A stretch of DNA of 64,000 nt from Oceanobacillus profundus. Lineage in GTDB: Bacteria > Bacillota > Bacilli > Bacillales > Amphibacillaceae. Below the pieces are notes generated by a model. It searched no databases. It was not told the DNA's origin and saw only the letters and a list, made by a program, of their open reading frames with translations. The stretch covers positions 124,001 to 188,000 of the forward strand of contig NZ_QWEH01000003.1 in assembly GCF_003515705.1 (NCBI RefSeq), in the 5' to 3' direction. This document shows positions 18,558 to 29,040 of the stretch, piece by piece (the stretch's first letter is position 1; every line of letters starts with the position of its first letter). Position numbers and translations under genes: made by a program.

Positions 18558-18604
18558 AAAAAGACACAAAAAAGCCAAATAATTTGGCTTTTTTGTGTCT
18601 TTTT
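18558..18604 (-). terminator. Terminator downstream of codY
   Basis: A perfect 22-base-pair inverted repeat (arms 18558-18579 and 18583-18604) with a three-base loop, rich in A/T at its outer ends so that it can act as an intrinsic terminator. It lies 17 bases beyond the codY stop and separates codY from the fla/che operon. Such a perfect long stem is unusual. Confidence 0.92.
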
Positions 18605-18620
18605 ATATTATTTTATAAAC

Positions 18621-19400
18621 TTATCTTGAACGTAGCTTTTCTAGCTCCACAAGGAATTTGTCATTCAATACTTTAATGTACGTACCTTTCATACCTAGTG
18701 AACGGGACTCAATAACTCCTGCGCTCTCTAATTTTCTTAGCGCGTTTACAATTACAGATCTAGTGATCCCTACGCGGTCTGCAATTTTACTTGCTACTAA
18801 TAGCCCTTCATGTCCGTTTAATTCTTCAAAGATATGATCAATTGCTTCCAATTCACTGTATGATAGTGAACTGATTGCCATTTGTACAACAGCTTTACTA
18901 CGTGCTTCCATCTCAATTTCTTCTGTTTTTTCATGAAGTATTTCCATACCTACAACAGTTGCACCGTATTCAGCAAGTAAAAGGTCATCATCGTTAAAAC
19001 TTTCATTTACTCTTCCAAGAACTAACGTACCAAGACGCTCTCCACCGCCGATAATCGGGATAATTGTAGTCAGACCGTCTTTAAATAAGTCTTTATTTTC
19101 CACTGGAAATACGGAATGCTGACTATTAATATCAAGGTTTGCTGTTGTCTCATAAATATTGTACAGCCCCTGTGTATACTCTTCCGGGAATTGTCTTTGC
19201 TCAAGCATTGATTTCATACGCTCGTTTTCAATTTCTTGATTTACTGCAAATCCAAGTAACTTCCCACGTCTGCTGACGATGTATACATTCCCTTTGATTA
19301 CATCTCTTAATGATGCTGACATTTCATTAAAGTTTACTGATTTACCTGTTGCTTTCTGTAACATTGCGTTAATTTTTCTTGCTCGATTTAATAGATCCAT
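18621..19400 (-). CDS. codY: Global nutrient-responsive repressor CodY
   Basis: 259 residues, identical in length to B. subtilis CodY. An N-terminal GAF domain binds branched-chain amino acids, and the C-terminal winged helix has the family signature [21 protein letters not shown]. CodY represses many stationary-phase genes when GTP and isoleucine are plentiful. The ATG at 19400 follows GGAGGATCATC; an upstream in-frame ATG at 19418 precedes that site. It is the last gene of the xerC-hslV-hslU-codY operon. Confidence 0.98.
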   Translation of the reverse strand: MDLLNRARKINAMLQKATGKSVNFNEMSASLRDVIKGNVYIVSRRGKLLGFAVNQEIENERMKSMLEQRQFPEEYTQGLYNIYETTANLDINSQHSVFPVENKDLFKDGLTTIIPIIGGGERLGTLVLGRVNESFNDDDLLLAEYGATVVGMEILHEKTEEIEMEARSKAVVQMAISSLSYSELEAIDHIFEELNGHEGLLVASKIADRVGITRSVIVNALRKLESAGVIESRSLGMKGTYIKVLNDKFLVELEKLRSR

Positions 19401-19427
19401 GATGATCCTCCATTTCATTATTATGAA

Positions 19428-20822
19428 TTATAGTATAAACTGACTTAAGTCTTTGTTTTGTACAATACTGTTGAGTTTTTGATCTACATAGGCAGGAGTA
19501 ATTTCTATTTCCTCCAACGTAATTTCGGGCGCTTCAAACGACAAATCTTCAAGAAGTTTTTCTAGTATGGTGTGAAGCCTTCTCGCGCCAATATTGTCGG
19601 TATCCTGGTTTACTTGAAAGGCAATTTCTGCAAGTCTTTCTATAGCATCGTCTGTAAAAACAACATTTATACCTTCTGTTTTTAACATTAATTGATATTG
19701 CTTAATCAATGCATTAGATGGTTCGGTAAGTATTTGCTTGAAATCCCCTACAGATAATTTTTCTAATTCAACACGAATTGGAAATCTTCCTTGTAGTTCC
19801 GGGATAAGATCAGAGGGCTTTGCCATATGGAAAGCTCCAGCCGCGACAAAAAGCATGTGGTCTGTTTTCACTGGCCCGTGCTTCGTTACAACCGTTGATC
19901 CTTCAACAATCGGTAATATATCACGCTGAACACCTTCTCTGGAAACATCTGCAGTTGCTTCTTGCTTTCCAGCTACTTTATCAATTTCATCTATAAAAAG
20001 TATTCCCGTTTGTTCTGCACGCTTAACAGCTTCCCCGGCTACTTCATCCATATCTACCAATTTCTGAGCTTCTTGTTGTGTCAATACCTTTCTAGCTTCA
20101 GATACAGTTAGATTACGTTTTTTCTTTTTTGATGGCATGAATTGCCCGATTGCATCTTGCATATTCATTCCCATCTGTTCCATACCCGAACCTTGCAGCA
20201 TATCAAACATGGAAGGAGGAATTTCCTCGATTTCGATGGTAACCATTCGGTCTTCCAGTTCACCTAAAGCTAACTGATGTTCAATTCGTTGCTGTTTGTT
20301 TTTAATTTCTTCATCTTTTTCAAAATCATTTTCAGCATTATCATTTACTGTTTGATTTTGGAAAAGCATTTCAAATGGATTTTTAACACCGGATTGCTTT
20401 TTGGCTGATGGAGCAAGCAATTTAACAAGTCGTTTATTTGCTTCTTTTTCCGCTGTTGTCATTACGCCACTCATTTTTTCTTCCTTTACCATTCGTACAG
20501 CCATTTCTACAAGGTCACGTACCATTGATTCTACATCTCTACCGACATAACCGACCTCTGTAAACTTAGTTGCTTCGACTTTCACAAACGGGGCACCAAC
20601 AAGTTTTGCCAGCCTTCTGGCAATCTCTGTTTTCCCCACTCCAGTCGGTCCAATCATTAAGATATTTTTTGGAACGATTTCTTCTTTCATTGAATCTTCA
20701 AGTTGCATTCGTCGATAACGATTCCTCAAAGCAACAGCTACAGATCGCTTTGCTTGTTGCTGACCAATAATATATTTATCTAGCTGACCAACAATTTGTT
20801 TTGGAGTGTAGTCAATTCCCAT
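19428..20822 (-). CDS. hslU: HslU/ClpY ATPase subunit of the HslUV protease
   Basis: 464 residues. Walker [16 protein letters not shown], the pore-type [14 protein letters not shown] segment, Walker [11 protein letters not shown], the family insertion domain (about 110-240) and the C-terminal tail ending DLSQFIL, which activates HslV, are all seen. It unfolds substrates for HslV. GGGAGG lies about ten bases ahead of the ATG. Repeat copy B separates it from hslV, which is unusual for this tightly coupled pair. Confidence 0.97.
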   Translation of the reverse strand: MGIDYTPKQIVGQLDKYIIGQQQAKRSVAVALRNRYRRMQLEDSMKEEIVPKNILMIGPTGVGKTEIARRLAKLVGAPFVKVEATKFTEVGYVGRDVESMVRDLVEMAVRMVKEEKMSGVMTTAEKEANKRLVKLLAPSAKKQSGVKNPFEMLFQNQTVNDNAENDFEKDEEIKNKQQRIEHQLALGELEDRMVTIEIEEIPPSMFDMLQGSGMEQMGMNMQDAIGQFMPSKKKKRNLTVSEARKVLTQQEAQKLVDMDEVAGEAVKRAEQTGILFIDEIDKVAGKQEATADVSREGVQRDILPIVEGSTVVTKHGPVKTDHMLFVAAGAFHMAKPSDLIPELQGRFPIRVELEKLSVGDFKQILTEPSNALIKQYQLMLKTEGINVVFTDDAIERLAEIAFQVNQDTDNIGARRLHTILEKLLEDLSFEAPEITLEEIEITPAYVDQKLNSIVQNKDLSQFIL

Positions 20823-20848
20823 TCTTAGGAAAAACCTCCCTTATTTAG

Positions 20849-21094
20849 AGGATGTTCAAAAAATCCGGTGAAAATGACACATCGAATTTCTCCGTTGGCT
20901 TGCTTTTCCGTTCCTCTCGTATTAATTGCATACGTTCCGGTACTCAAAGCTTCGCCGCCTCGAACTTCGACGCACAGGACGTGCTAGTGCCGGCGTTGCA
21001 ACAAAGGTTTTCTGCGGGGCGAGTAAACACAGCCCCAGGACGTTGCGACTGTAGCCGACCTCGGTCCATTTCATCCTCCTTTTGAACACACACT
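20849..21094 (+). repeat. Modular intergenic repeat, copy B (hslV-hslU gap)
   Basis: 246 bp. The left end AGGATGTTCAAAAAATCCGG and right end CATCCTCCTTTTGAACACAC match the other copies. The right two-thirds (CGAACTTCGACGC, GGACGTGCTAGTG, GTTGCAACAAAGG, AGCCCCAGGACGTT, GCCGACCTCGGTCC) aligns closely with copy C, but the left inner part (from about 20880 to 20945) is a different block, so the copy is mosaic. It fills the whole gap from the hslV stop to 26 bases before hslU. Base composition is clearly richer in G+C than its surroundings. Confidence 0.88.
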
Positions 21095-21095
21095 A

Positions 21096-21641
21096 TTAAT
21101 CAAGTACTTGCAATGTAATATGATTATTTGTGTATACACAAATTTCACCTGCAACCTCCAAGGCTGTTTGAGCAATTTCCTTTGCAGTCAAGTTACCAGA
21201 ATGCCTAACTAAAGCTCTTCCTGCACTTAATGCATAGTTACCTCCCGAACCAATGGCCAATATACCATCATCTGGTTCGATAACTTCGCCAGTACCAGAA
21301 ACCAAGTACATATTTTCCTTATTCATGACAATCAGCATTGCTTCCAATTTACGGAGCACCTTATCTGAGCGCCAGTCCTTGGCTAACTCAACCGATGCTC
21401 GAGTTAGATTCCCATTATAGGCCTGAAGCTTGCTTTCAAATCTCTCAAAAAGTGTGAAAGCATCTGCAACGGATCCAGCAAAGCCCGCCAACACCTTCCC
21501 ATTGTACAAGGTTCTTACTTTTTTGGCTTTATGCTTCATTACCACTGCATTTCCTAATGTTACTTGCCCATCTCCACTCATGGCGCACTGACCATTATGC
21601 TGAATTGCAAAAATTGTGGTTGCGTGCATTTCAGTAGCCAT
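21096..21641 (-). CDS. hslV: HslV/ClpQ peptidase subunit of the HslUV protease
   Basis: 181 residues, with [25 protein letters not shown] at the N-terminus and [21 protein letters not shown] in the middle, both typical of the T1B peptidase family. I place the start at ATG 21641 (GAGGTG seven bases upstream). The resulting N-terminus is MATEMHATT, so the residue after Met1 is Ala, not the Ser reported as nucleophile for B. subtilis ClpQ. Either the Thr pair of HATT is used after processing or the start differs. It belongs to the xerC-codY operon. Confidence 0.96.
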   Translation of the reverse strand: MATEMHATTIFAIQHNGQCAMSGDGQVTLGNAVVMKHKAKKVRTLYNGKVLAGFAGSVADAFTLFERFESKLQAYNGNLTRASVELAKDWRSDKVLRKLEAMLIVMNKENMYLVSGTGEVIEPDDGILAIGSGGNYALSAGRALVRHSGNLTAKEIAQTALEVAGEICVYTNNHITLQVLD

Positions 21642-21651
21642 TCCTTTCACC

Positions 21652-22572
21652 TCACTCATTACGATATTGATCATTCGCTCTTGGGTGGCTTTTCATGTAC
21701 ACATCACGTAAATGATCTTTTGTCACATGGGTATAAATCTGGGTAGAGGATAGATTTTCATGACCAAGTAATTCCTGTACAGTACGCAGATCCGCACCTT
21801 CATTAAGCATGTGCGTTGCAAATGTGTGCCTCAGCTTATGTGGATGAATTTCCACAGTTAATGCAGCTCGTTCTACGCATTTTTTTAGAATCACTCGTAT
21901 ACCTCTTGTCGTGAGCGGATTACCTCGAGCATTTAAAAAGACAGCATCAGTGACTTGAGATTTTTCCATTAGTTTCATTCTGCCGTCATGAATGAATGTC
22001 TCTAATGCTATTTCTGCAAACCTGCCAAATGGGACATACCGCTCTTTGCGACCTTTCCCTTTAACCAAAATGGTTCCAATCGAAAAATCAATATCCGAAA
22101 GCTTTAGACCTTGACATTCACTCACTCGTATACCCGTTCCATATAACACTTCTAGTATAGCCTGATCACGTTGGCCAGTTGGACTATTCAAATCATTTAC
22201 TTCAAACAACTTTTCCAATTCTTCCATGTAGAAAAAGCCTGGTATTGGTTTAGCAGTCCTTGGTAAATGAATATGAACAAACGGATTTGCCAACACCCAT
22301 TCCTCTCGCTCCATAAACTTGTAAAAGCTACGCAACGATGAAAGCTTCCTTGAAACTGACCTTCTGTTTAATTTCTGCTCATATAATCTTGTTAGAAAAA
22401 GCCTTACTTCTCGTTGTGAAACAACATCTAGATCGTCAATCCCCTCTTGACGAAGAAAATCAAAAAATACTTCCAGATCATTCTGATAATACTTTACCGT
22501 ATAAGGTGAAGCATTTTTCTCAATCTGCAAATATTCGATGAACGCTTCACTGTACGCTACGAATGTATTCAA
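21652..22572 (-). CDS. xerC: Tyrosine recombinase XerC
   Basis: 306 residues. An N-terminal SAM-like core-binding domain (about 1-95) precedes the catalytic domain with all active residues visible: Arg in GTGIRVSE, Lys in [10 protein letters not shown], His/Arg in [12 protein letters not shown], His in [10 protein letters not shown] and Tyr in QIYTHVT. It resolves chromosome dimers at dif with its partner. The gene is the first of xerC-hslV-hslU-codY (codV-clpQ-clpY-codY in B. subtilis). The start is TTG with GGGGTGAAGAA upstream. Confidence 0.96.
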   Translation of the reverse strand: MNTFVAYSEAFIEYLQIEKNASPYTVKYYQNDLEVFFDFLRQEGIDDLDVVSQREVRLFLTRLYEQKLNRRSVSRKLSSLRSFYKFMEREEWVLANPFVHIHLPRTAKPIPGFFYMEELEKLFEVNDLNSPTGQRDQAILEVLYGTGIRVSECQGLKLSDIDFSIGTILVKGKGRKERYVPFGRFAEIALETFIHDGRMKLMEKSQVTDAVFLNARGNPLTTRGIRVILKKCVERAALTVEIHPHKLRHTFATHMLNEGADLRTVQELLGHENLSSTQIYTHVTKDHLRDVYMKSHPRANDQYRNE

Positions 22573-22599
22573 TTCTTCACCCCATCAAACAGCGGATAA

Positions 22600-22796
22600 A
22601 TCATAGCATACTTCGAATAATTATGCAATAAACTTAACTAAATTGCAACAAAATTCAGAATCGAAACCACACTTATTATATCACAATAATTTGATTTGTC
22701 ATGCTATTTCGTTAAATTTAATATAAATTAATATTGTCTGTAAAGTAAATTGCCTTTCCAATGCGTAATTATATCTATTTAGAATAGTATAGTCAA
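22600..22796 (-). promoter_or_regulatory. Stacked sigma-A promoters ahead of xerC
   Basis: Four candidate promoters read toward xerC. They are TTGCAT-N17-TATGAT (22628 to 22600), TTGCAA-N17-CATAAT (22648 to 22620), ATGACA-N16-TATAAT (22702 to 22675) and TTGACT-N17-TATAAT (22796 to 22768), the last nearly consensus. The farthest starts about 190 bases before xerC. They would drive the xerC-codY operon; whether all are used is unknown. No other gene lies between 22573 and 22878. Confidence 0.7.
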
Positions 22797-22878
22797 CAAA
22801 CAAATATTATTTTTTTTGCAAAAATGTAATACAGTGAAAGTTTTGTGAACAATGGGTATTACCTTTATAACCAAATTG

Positions 22879-23196
22879 CTACTTAATTATTCCTGTTTCT
22901 CGAATTTTTGCTTTTGTTCCATTTGTTCCAAGTTCATATATTTTTCGATATACTTTTTGGAGATTCCTTTCATATGCCTCTCTCTCTCTATCTGCCCTGC
23001 GATCATCAAATGGATCTTTAATGATGAAACTTGTTGCAGTATTAGCATGGTCTTTCATGTTTAAAAATAATTCACGCATTGCACTTAATTCACTGTCATC
23101 TGCGATAATTTCGAATTCCTCTTCATTATCATCCACTGGGATCTCTCTAATTTCTCTTTCCTTTACAACAACAAAGTAATGATTTTTTTCTGTCAT
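22879..23196 (-). CDS. Hypothetical protein of 105 residues between topA and xerC
   Basis: I do not recognise this family. It starts at ATG 23196, with AAGGAGG eight bases upstream, so it is well supported as a gene. The sequence is soluble and highly charged: a short beta-like start (HYFVVVKEREIREIPVDD), an acidic middle, then a basic helical part (RRADREREAYERNLQKVYRKIYEL). No membrane segment, signal peptide or metal motif is seen. It occupies the slot where trmFO (gid) sits in B. subtilis. It follows the topA terminator. Confidence 0.75.
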   Translation of the reverse strand: MTEKNHYFVVVKEREIREIPVDDNEEEFEIIADDSELSAMRELFLNMKDHANTATSFIIKDPFDDRRADREREAYERNLQKVYRKIYELGTNGTKAKIRETGIIK

Positions 23197-23330
23197 GATT
23201 ATAGCCTCCTTGTTAGATGGCATTCCCTTTTGACAGACAAGTAAAACTCTTGTACTGATGCATTCCACCAAACTTAAAATCCAAAAAAATCGAAAAGCTA
23301 AGAAGAAGATTTTTTAATGCACAAAAAAGT

Positions 23331-23358
23331 ATTAGCTGTCCAGTAATGAACAGCTAAC
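23331..23358 (-). terminator. Terminator downstream of topA
   Basis: An 8-9 base-pair stem (TTAGCTGT with ACAGCTAA) with a ten-base loop, followed on the minus strand by TACTTTTTTG. The stem overlaps the topA stop codon. Confidence 0.8.
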
Positions 23359-25432
23359 TTTGCGCTACTTCTTTATATTCACAATTCGTACATTGAACCT
23401 GCGTCTCTTTTTTAGCCTTCTTTTCTACCAACAAAGATTCACATTTTGGACAAGGTCTTGAGATTGGTTTATCCCATGAGACAAAATCACAGTCAGGGAA
23501 CCTGTCACAGCCGAAAAATACTCTTCGCTTCTTGGATTTTCTTTCAACGACATTGCCCTCTTTACACTTCGGACACTTCACACCAATTTCCTTTAAAATC
23601 GGTTTTGTGTTACGACAATCCGGGAAGTTGGAACAGGCTAGGAATTTACCATATCGACCCATTTTATATACCATTTCATGTCCGCATTCTTCACAATCAA
23701 TACCTGCTGGTTCATCTCTAATTTCGATTTTTTCCATTTCTTCTTCCGCAACTTCAAGCCGTTTGCTAAATCCGCTATAGAATTCATCAATAATCTTTAT
23801 CCATTCGATCTTTCCATCTTCAATTGAATCGAGATCGTTTTCCATTTTAGCAGTAAAATCAGCATCAATAATTTCTGGGAAGAACTCCTCTACTAAGTCC
23901 GATACGATTGTGCCCAGCTCTGTTGGAACAAAGCGTTTGTTATCCATTGTAACATAGCCTCTGCGCTGAATCGTATCTAGAGTCGGTGCATAGGTCGAAG
24001 GTCTGCCAATACCGAGTTCTTCCATTACTCGTACAAGCCTTGCATCTGTGTACCTTGGTGGCGGCTGCGTAAAATGCTGATTCGGTGTAATTTCTTTCGA
24101 CTCTACGACCATCCCTTCAGCTAAATCAGGCAATAACTTATCTTCCACTTTTTTATTGTCATCTGTTCCTTCAATATAAACTCTCATAAATCCTTTAAAT
24201 TTCACCTTTGAACCTGTTGCACGAAACTCTACATCATTATTTAGTAAATGTACTGTCATTGTATCCATTACAGCTGGTGACATCTGACTAGCTACAAAAC
24301 GTTCCCAAACCAGTTTGTATAATCGGAGTTGGTCTCGTGATAATACATCCTTTAGTGATTTTGGATCTCTTAATGTTGAGGTTGGTCGGATTGCTTCATG
24401 GGCATCCTGTGCACCTTCTTTATTTTTTGCAGCTTTTACATTTCCAAGATATTCTTTACCAAAGTTTTCTTCAATATATCCTTTTGCTTCTTGCTTTGCT
24501 GTTTCAGAAATACGAGTTGAATCTGTACGCATGTAGGTGATTAGCCCGGTAATCCCGCCTGCTTTTTTACCTAAATCAATTCCTTCATACAGCTGTTGAG
24601 CAATCATCATTGTTTTCTTCGCACGGAAATTCAGCTTTCGAGCAGCCTCTTGCTGTAAAGAGGAAGTGATAAAAGGCTGTGCCGGGTTTTTCTTTCGTTC
24701 ACGTTTGTTAACTTTAGTAATGTCAAACGAATTCCCTTTCATTTTTGCTTTCACTTCTTTTACATCGTCTTCCGATTTTAACTCTGTCTTTTTACCATTA
24801 ATTCCATAAAAAGAACCTTCAAATACTTCTTTATCCTTTTGAAAAGCTGCATCAATGGACCAATATTCCTCTGGAACAAAATTCTCAATTTCCTTCTCAC
24901 GATCAAGAATCATCTTTAAAGCAACTGACTGTACACGACCAGCACTAAGCCCTTTTTTCACTTTTTTCCATAAAAGCGGACTAATATTATAACCTACGAG
25001 CCTATCAAGAATTCTTCTAGCTTGTTGTGCATCAACTAAATCTAAATCGATTGCACGCGGATGTTTAAACGATTCTTTTATTGCATCTTTTGTAATTTCA
25101 TTAAAAACAACACGGCATTTGGAATTTTCATCAACACTCAAAATATGTGCCAAATGCCAAGCAATTGCTTCCCCTTCTCTATCGGGGTCGGCTGCGAGAT
25201 ATATTTTTTTTGCCTTTTTTGCTGACTTTCTTAGCTCTTTCAATACATCGCCTTTACCGCGAATCGTAATATATTTTGGTTTATAATTTTCATCGACGTC
25301 AACACCCATTTGACTCTTCGGTAAATCTCTTATGTGTCCCATCGATGCTTTTACTGTATACTTTTTTCCTAAATAACGTTCAATCGTTTTCGCCTTTGCA
25401 GGCGATTCAACGATTACCAAATAATCTGACAT
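23354..25432 (-). CDS. topA: DNA topoisomerase I (TopA)
   Basis: 692 residues, the B. subtilis length. The Toprim domain begins [19 protein letters not shown] and contains the acidic [12 protein letters not shown] motif; the catalytic Tyr lies in [14 protein letters not shown]. Three C-terminal zinc ribbons with paired Cys-x2-Cys motifs follow ([24 protein letters not shown]). The enzyme relaxes negative supercoils. The ATG follows GGAGGCACGGATC. It has its own strong promoter and terminator, so it is probably monocistronic. Confidence 0.98.
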   Translation of the reverse strand: MSDYLVIVESPAKAKTIERYLGKKYTVKASMGHIRDLPKSQMGVDVDENYKPKYITIRGKGDVLKELRKSAKKAKKIYLAADPDREGEAIAWHLAHILSVDENSKCRVVFNEITKDAIKESFKHPRAIDLDLVDAQQARRILDRLVGYNISPLLWKKVKKGLSAGRVQSVALKMILDREKEIENFVPEEYWSIDAAFQKDKEVFEGSFYGINGKKTELKSEDDVKEVKAKMKGNSFDITKVNKRERKKNPAQPFITSSLQQEAARKLNFRAKKTMMIAQQLYEGIDLGKKAGGITGLITYMRTDSTRISETAKQEAKGYIEENFGKEYLGNVKAAKNKEGAQDAHEAIRPTSTLRDPKSLKDVLSRDQLRLYKLVWERFVASQMSPAVMDTMTVHLLNNDVEFRATGSKVKFKGFMRVYIEGTDDNKKVEDKLLPDLAEGMVVESKEITPNQHFTQPPPRYTDARLVRVMEELGIGRPSTYAPTLDTIQRRGYVTMDNKRFVPTELGTIVSDLVEEFFPEIIDADFTAKMENDLDSIEDGKIEWIKIIDEFYSGFSKRLEVAEEEMEKIEIRDEPAGIDCEECGHEMVYKMGRYGKFLACSNFPDCRNTKPILKEIGVKCPKCKEGNVVERKSKKRRVFFGCDRFPDCDFVSWDKPISRPCPKCESLLVEKKAKKETQVQCTNCEYKEVAQS

Positions 25433-25484
25433 GATCCGTGCCTCCTAGAATGAGGTTGACAATTTACACTTGAAATCTTTACTA

Positions 25485-25513
25485 ATACTAAATTTATCCT
25501 ATGAATTTGTCAA
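25485..25513 (-). promoter_or_regulatory. Sigma-A promoter of topA
   Basis: TTGACA at 25513-25508 and TAGTAT at 25490-25485 with a 17-base spacer, reading toward topA. The predicted start lies about 45 bases before the ATG. The -35 is a perfect consensus. Confidence 0.8.
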
Positions 25514-25545
25514 ACATACTTTATTTTATACTTTATTATTAAAAT

Positions 25546-26439
25546 CTATTTGGTCATTAAATTATGAATAGCCATCCAATCTTCGTATATATCTTGTGCG
25601 TTATGAACAAGTTTCGCCCCGTCCTGAATCATTTGATGACAACCTTTTGTTTGTGAAAGTAAAGGTGATCCAGGAACTGCATATACCTCTCTTCCTTGAT
25701 CAAGGGCTTGGTCAACTGTTATTAGTGTGCCACTTCTTTCAGTTGCCTCAATCACTAATGTTCCAAATCCAAGGCCGCTAATAATGCGATTTCTTTCTGG
25801 GAAATGGTATTTTACTGGCCGAACATCTGGGGCATATTCGGTTAAAACGAGACCATGTTTCACAATTTGGTGGAACAGGCTCATATTCTGCTTAGGGTAA
25901 ACATGCATGAAACCGCCTCCTAAAACAGCTATCGTTTTCTGTTTATAGGTTAAGGCGATTTTATGTGCTAAACTATCAATCCCTTTAGCCATACCGCTTA
26001 CAATTAACCATTCATTTTTTACAAGCGGCTTTACTACATGATCTATCTTTTGAGCGGCCTCACTTGATGGATTTCTCGTTCCAATTACACTGATTGCCGG
26101 ACTATATGCTAATAACGAGATATCGCCAAGCGCATACAGTACAAGTGGAGCATCTTTAATTGTATTTAACATAGGAGGATAACTTTCGTCAACTATTGTG
26201 ATGATTTTATACTTATTTATATCGTGTACTATTTGCTGCCTTATAGCCAAATTATGAAGATCAGAATAAAATAATGCGGCATTTTTATTTGGGAGGGTAA
26301 ATCGATTTGTAATCTCTGCAGAAGAAAAATGATAGATCTGTTCAAGCGAGGGATCGTATTGAAGAAGTTTACGAATAAACCTTCTCGTAATTCCACGACA
26401 GCGGTGCAAATGTATTAACCTTAAGCGAAGTGTATCCAA
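25546..26439 (-). CDS. dprA: DNA processing protein DprA (Smf)
   Basis: 297 residues. The Rossmann-like DprA domain has AISVIGTRNPSSEA, the VSGMAKGIDSLAHKIAL motif, AVLGGGFMHVYPKQN and FPERNRIISGLGFGTLVIEA, all diagnostic. DprA loads RecA on incoming single-stranded DNA during natural transformation. No C-terminal winged helix is present, as in B. subtilis. The start is TTG 26439 with GAAAGG upstream at a long spacing, so the exact start is less sure. It lies between sucD and topA, as in B. subtilis. Confidence 0.94.
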   Translation of the reverse strand: MDTLRLRLIHLHRCRGITRRFIRKLLQYDPSLEQIYHFSSAEITNRFTLPNKNAALFYSDLHNLAIRQQIVHDINKYKIITIVDESYPPMLNTIKDAPLVLYALGDISLLAYSPAISVIGTRNPSSEAAQKIDHVVKPLVKNEWLIVSGMAKGIDSLAHKIALTYKQKTIAVLGGGFMHVYPKQNMSLFHQIVKHGLVLTEYAPDVRPVKYHFPERNRIISGLGFGTLVIEATERSGTLITVDQALDQGREVYAVPGSPLLSQTKGCHQMIQDGAKLVHNAQDIYEDWMAIHNLMTK

Positions 26440-26472
26440 GCATACACCAATCCTTTCTCCAGTTAAAATTGT

Positions 26473-26509
26473 AGGAGAGCCTGAAGAAACTATCTCTTCC
26501 GGCTCTCCT
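26473..26509 (-). terminator. Hairpin/terminator between sucD and dprA
   Basis: AGGAGAGCC (26473-26481) pairs with GGCTCTCCT (26501-26509), and the inner GAAGA/TCTTC extends the stem. On the minus strand it is followed by ACAATTTTAA, a weak U tract. It probably ends the sucCD transcript. Confidence 0.6.
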
Positions 26510-26534
26510 CTAGGGTCACCTAAAAGCTTTGTTC

Positions 26535-27437
26535 TTAATGTGTTTTACACTTTTCTTCAAGTCCATTTTCTTTTAGAACCTTAATCATTGTCTCGCCCAT
26601 TACGGCAGGCGTTTCAGCAACTGTAATGCCACTCGCCTCCATGATACGAGTCTTTTCCTCGGCAGTACCTTTACCACCAGAAATAATTGCACCAGCATGT
26701 CCCATCCGTTTTCCTGGAGGTGCAGTCGCACCGCCGATAAAGCCTACAACAGGTTTTTTCATGTTAGCTTTAACCCATTCCGCAGCTTCTTCCTCAGCTG
26801 TACCGCCAATTTCACCAATCATAATAACTGCCTCTGTTTCTGGATCCTCATTGAATTCTTTTAGAACATCGATAAAGTTTGTCCCATTGACAGGATCTCC
26901 ACCAATACCGACTGCTGTTGTTTGACCGTATCCAGCTTGAGTTAATTGATGAACTGCTTCATATGTTAACGTTCCAGAACGAGAGACAACCCCGATATGT
27001 CCTTTTTTATGAATATAACCCGGCATAATTCCAATTTTCGATTCGTCTGCAGTTATAACACCCGGACAGTTCGGGCCAATTAGACGTGTTTTCTTTCCTT
27101 CCATGTAACGCTTTACTTTTACCATGTCTAAGACTGGAATATGTTCTGTAATACAGATAACTAAATCTAACTCTGCATCTGTTGCCTCTATAATCGCATC
27201 CGCAGCAAATGGAGCAGGTACATAAATTACCGATGCCGTTGCACCAGTTGCATCTACTGCATCCTTTACTGTATTAAAAACAGGTACACCTTCAACCTCT
27301 GTACCAGCTTTCTTTGGTGTCACTCCCCCAACGATTTTCGTGCCGTACTCAAGCATTTGCTTCGTATGGAATGTAGCTGTTGCACCAGTGATTCCTTGGA
27401 CAATTACTTTCGTATCTTTATTTATATAAACACTCAT
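26535..27437 (-). CDS. sucD: Succinyl-CoA synthetase alpha subunit SucD
   Basis: 300 residues, the family length. The CoA-binding Rossmann domain shows [15 protein letters not shown], and the C-terminal active-site His lies in [18 protein letters not shown]. It converts succinyl-CoA to succinate with SucC in the citric acid cycle. The ATG at 27437 is chosen, GGGAGG lying about ten bases upstream; a TTG at 27455 lies before that site. It follows sucC by 45 bases. Confidence 0.98.
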   Translation of the reverse strand: MSVYINKDTKVIVQGITGATATFHTKQMLEYGTKIVGGVTPKKAGTEVEGVPVFNTVKDAVDATGATASVIYVPAPFAADAIIEATDAELDLVICITEHIPVLDMVKVKRYMEGKKTRLIGPNCPGVITADESKIGIMPGYIHKKGHIGVVSRSGTLTYEAVHQLTQAGYGQTTAVGIGGDPVNGTNFIDVLKEFNEDPETEAVIMIGEIGGTAEEEAAEWVKANMKKPVVGFIGGATAPPGKRMGHAGAIISGGKGTAEEKTRIMEASGITVAETPAVMGETMIKVLKENGLEEKCKTH

Positions 27438-27482
27438 TTTCGTCCGTCCTCCCAAAATTAAAAGTTTAATATAGCCTCTCGA

Positions 27483-28643
27483 TTAGTTCACCATTGATAC
27501 AATTTTTTCTGCACCATCAGCCATTGAACTCGCTGATGTAATATTTAAACCTGATTCTTCAAGAATTTTCTTCCCTTTTTCCACGTTTGTACCTTCTAGG
27601 CGAACGACTAATGGAATTTCAAGACCTACTTGTTTTGTTGCCTCTACAACACCCTCGGCAATAACATCACATTTCATAATACCACCAAAGATATTGACGA
27701 AAATTCCCTTTACATTCGAGTCGGATAGAATGATTTTAAATGCTTCTGTTACTTTTTCAGCAGTTGCGCCGCCCCCAACATCAAGGAAGTTAGCCGGATC
27801 CCCGCCATAGTGCTTAATAATGTCCATTGTTGACATCGCTAGCCCCGCACCATTTACCATACAGCCAATATTTCCATCCAAGGAAATGTAGCTTAGGTCA
27901 TATTTAGATGCTTCAATTTCTTTTTCATCTTCTTCTTCTAAATCTCGTAATTCAACGATATCTTTTTGACGGTATAACGCATTATCATCAAAGTTTAACT
28001 TTGCATCTAATGCTAAAACCTCACCATCTCCAGTCGTGACAAGTGGATTGATCTCAGCAATAGAACAATCTTTTTCTACAAAAGCTTGATAAAGTGCTGT
28101 CATAAACTGAACTGCTTTTCCAATTAATTCATTTGGTATATTTATGTTAAATGCTAGTCTTCTAGCTTGGAAAGGTGTCAAACCAACAACTGGGTCAATA
28201 ACTTCCTTAAAGATTTTTTCAGGCGTTGCTTCTGCTACTTCTTCAATCTCTGTACCGCCTTCTTCAGATGCCATGAAAACGACACGTGAAGTTGCACGGT
28301 CCAAAACAACCCCCACATAATATTCGTTCTTAATGTCGCAGCCCTCTTCAATAAGTAAACGTTTAACTTCTTTTCCTTCTGGTCCCGTTTGATGGGTTAC
28401 CAATGTTTTTCCAAGAATTTCATCCGCATATGTACGAACTTCTTCCAAACTTTTTGCTACTTTAACTCCTCCGGCCTTACCTCTTCCACCGGCATGAATC
28501 TGCGCCTTGACAACGGTTACAGATGTGCCCAATTTTTCCGCTGCTTCTACCGCTTCATCCACTGTATACGCTACATAGCCTGTTGGAACTTTCACACCAA
28601 AATTGCGTAAGACTTCTTTCCCCTGATACTCGTGAATGTTCAT
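27483..28643 (-). CDS. sucC: Succinyl-CoA synthetase beta subunit SucC
   Basis: 386 residues, opening [20 protein letters not shown], with the ATP-grasp motif [14 protein letters not shown] and the C-terminal [19 protein letters not shown] of the CoA-ligase domain. It provides the nucleotide-binding subunit. AGGAGGATGGAAG lies directly ahead of the ATG. It is the first gene of sucCD, with a good promoter 35 bases upstream. Confidence 0.98.
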   Translation of the reverse strand: MNIHEYQGKEVLRNFGVKVPTGYVAYTVDEAVEAAEKLGTSVTVVKAQIHAGGRGKAGGVKVAKSLEEVRTYADEILGKTLVTHQTGPEGKEVKRLLIEEGCDIKNEYYVGVVLDRATSRVVFMASEEGGTEIEEVAEATPEKIFKEVIDPVVGLTPFQARRLAFNINIPNELIGKAVQFMTALYQAFVEKDCSIAEINPLVTTGDGEVLALDAKLNFDDNALYRQKDIVELRDLEEEDEKEIEASKYDLSYISLDGNIGCMVNGAGLAMSTMDIIKHYGGDPANFLDVGGGATAEKVTEAFKIILSDSNVKGIFVNIFGGIMKCDVIAEGVVEATKQVGLEIPLVVRLEGTNVEKGKKILEESGLNITSASSMADGAEKIVSMVN

Positions 28644-28677
28644 CTTCCATCCTCCTATTCAATTTGAATGCATCTCC

Positions 28678-28706
28678 ATTGTATTAAAAAAAAACAAATT
28701 TCACAA
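28678..28706 (-). promoter_or_regulatory. Sigma-A promoter of sucCD
   Basis: TTGTGA (28706-28701) and TACAAT (28683-28678) with a 17-base T-rich spacer, reading toward sucC. An AATTTTCAC-TAATTC stretch just upstream (about 28722-28708) matches 11 of 15 positions of the CodY box AATTTTCWGAAAATT, too weak to call. Confidence 0.75.
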
Positions 28707-29040
28707 GAATTAGTGAAAATTGTTTAAATCGTGTTACGAATTGCTAAACCTTAATGCTTCATTTTTGTTCATTAACAAAAAAGATTTAGGGAACAAATAA
28801 TTCGAGTCTGCTTTAGCTTTCATAGATAGATTGGTCCATGATGAAAAGGTGTGAATGACTAAATTATAGAAAGTATTGATAATTACGTGAAGGACGTTTT
28901 TAGGACGGCTTTCTTACTACACTAGAATATTATAATATATAAATACCACTGCTAAAGACACATCCAGTTCTAGCGCCTGGTTAGCGACTAGCGAGACTTT
29001 CCTCACCTTTGCATGTCGCTAACTGAGCACTTTTTATCTT
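28707..29040. other. Intergenic region between the M23 gene and sucC, with a hairpin element
   Basis: No gene is seen. The distal part is AT-rich. At 28972-29036 lies a small GC-richer element whose GTTAGCGAC (28980-28988) pairs perfectly with GTCGCTAAC (29015-29023); on the plus strand it is followed shortly by a CTTTTTATC T tract. It may serve as an end of the M23 transcript or be an inserted intergenic repeat; it is not part of the modular family A-E. Confidence 0.45.

Noticed and set aside
20940-21075. About 50-codon minus-strand frame in repeat copy B, starting at AGGAGGATG
   Set aside because: The SD-like bases abut the ATG, and the frame is closed by early stops in copies A and C and lacks its ATG in D, so it is not a conserved protein.
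28708-28722. CodY box ahead of sucC
   Set aside because: Only 11 of 15 positions match the consensus in AT-rich DNA, which is within chance.
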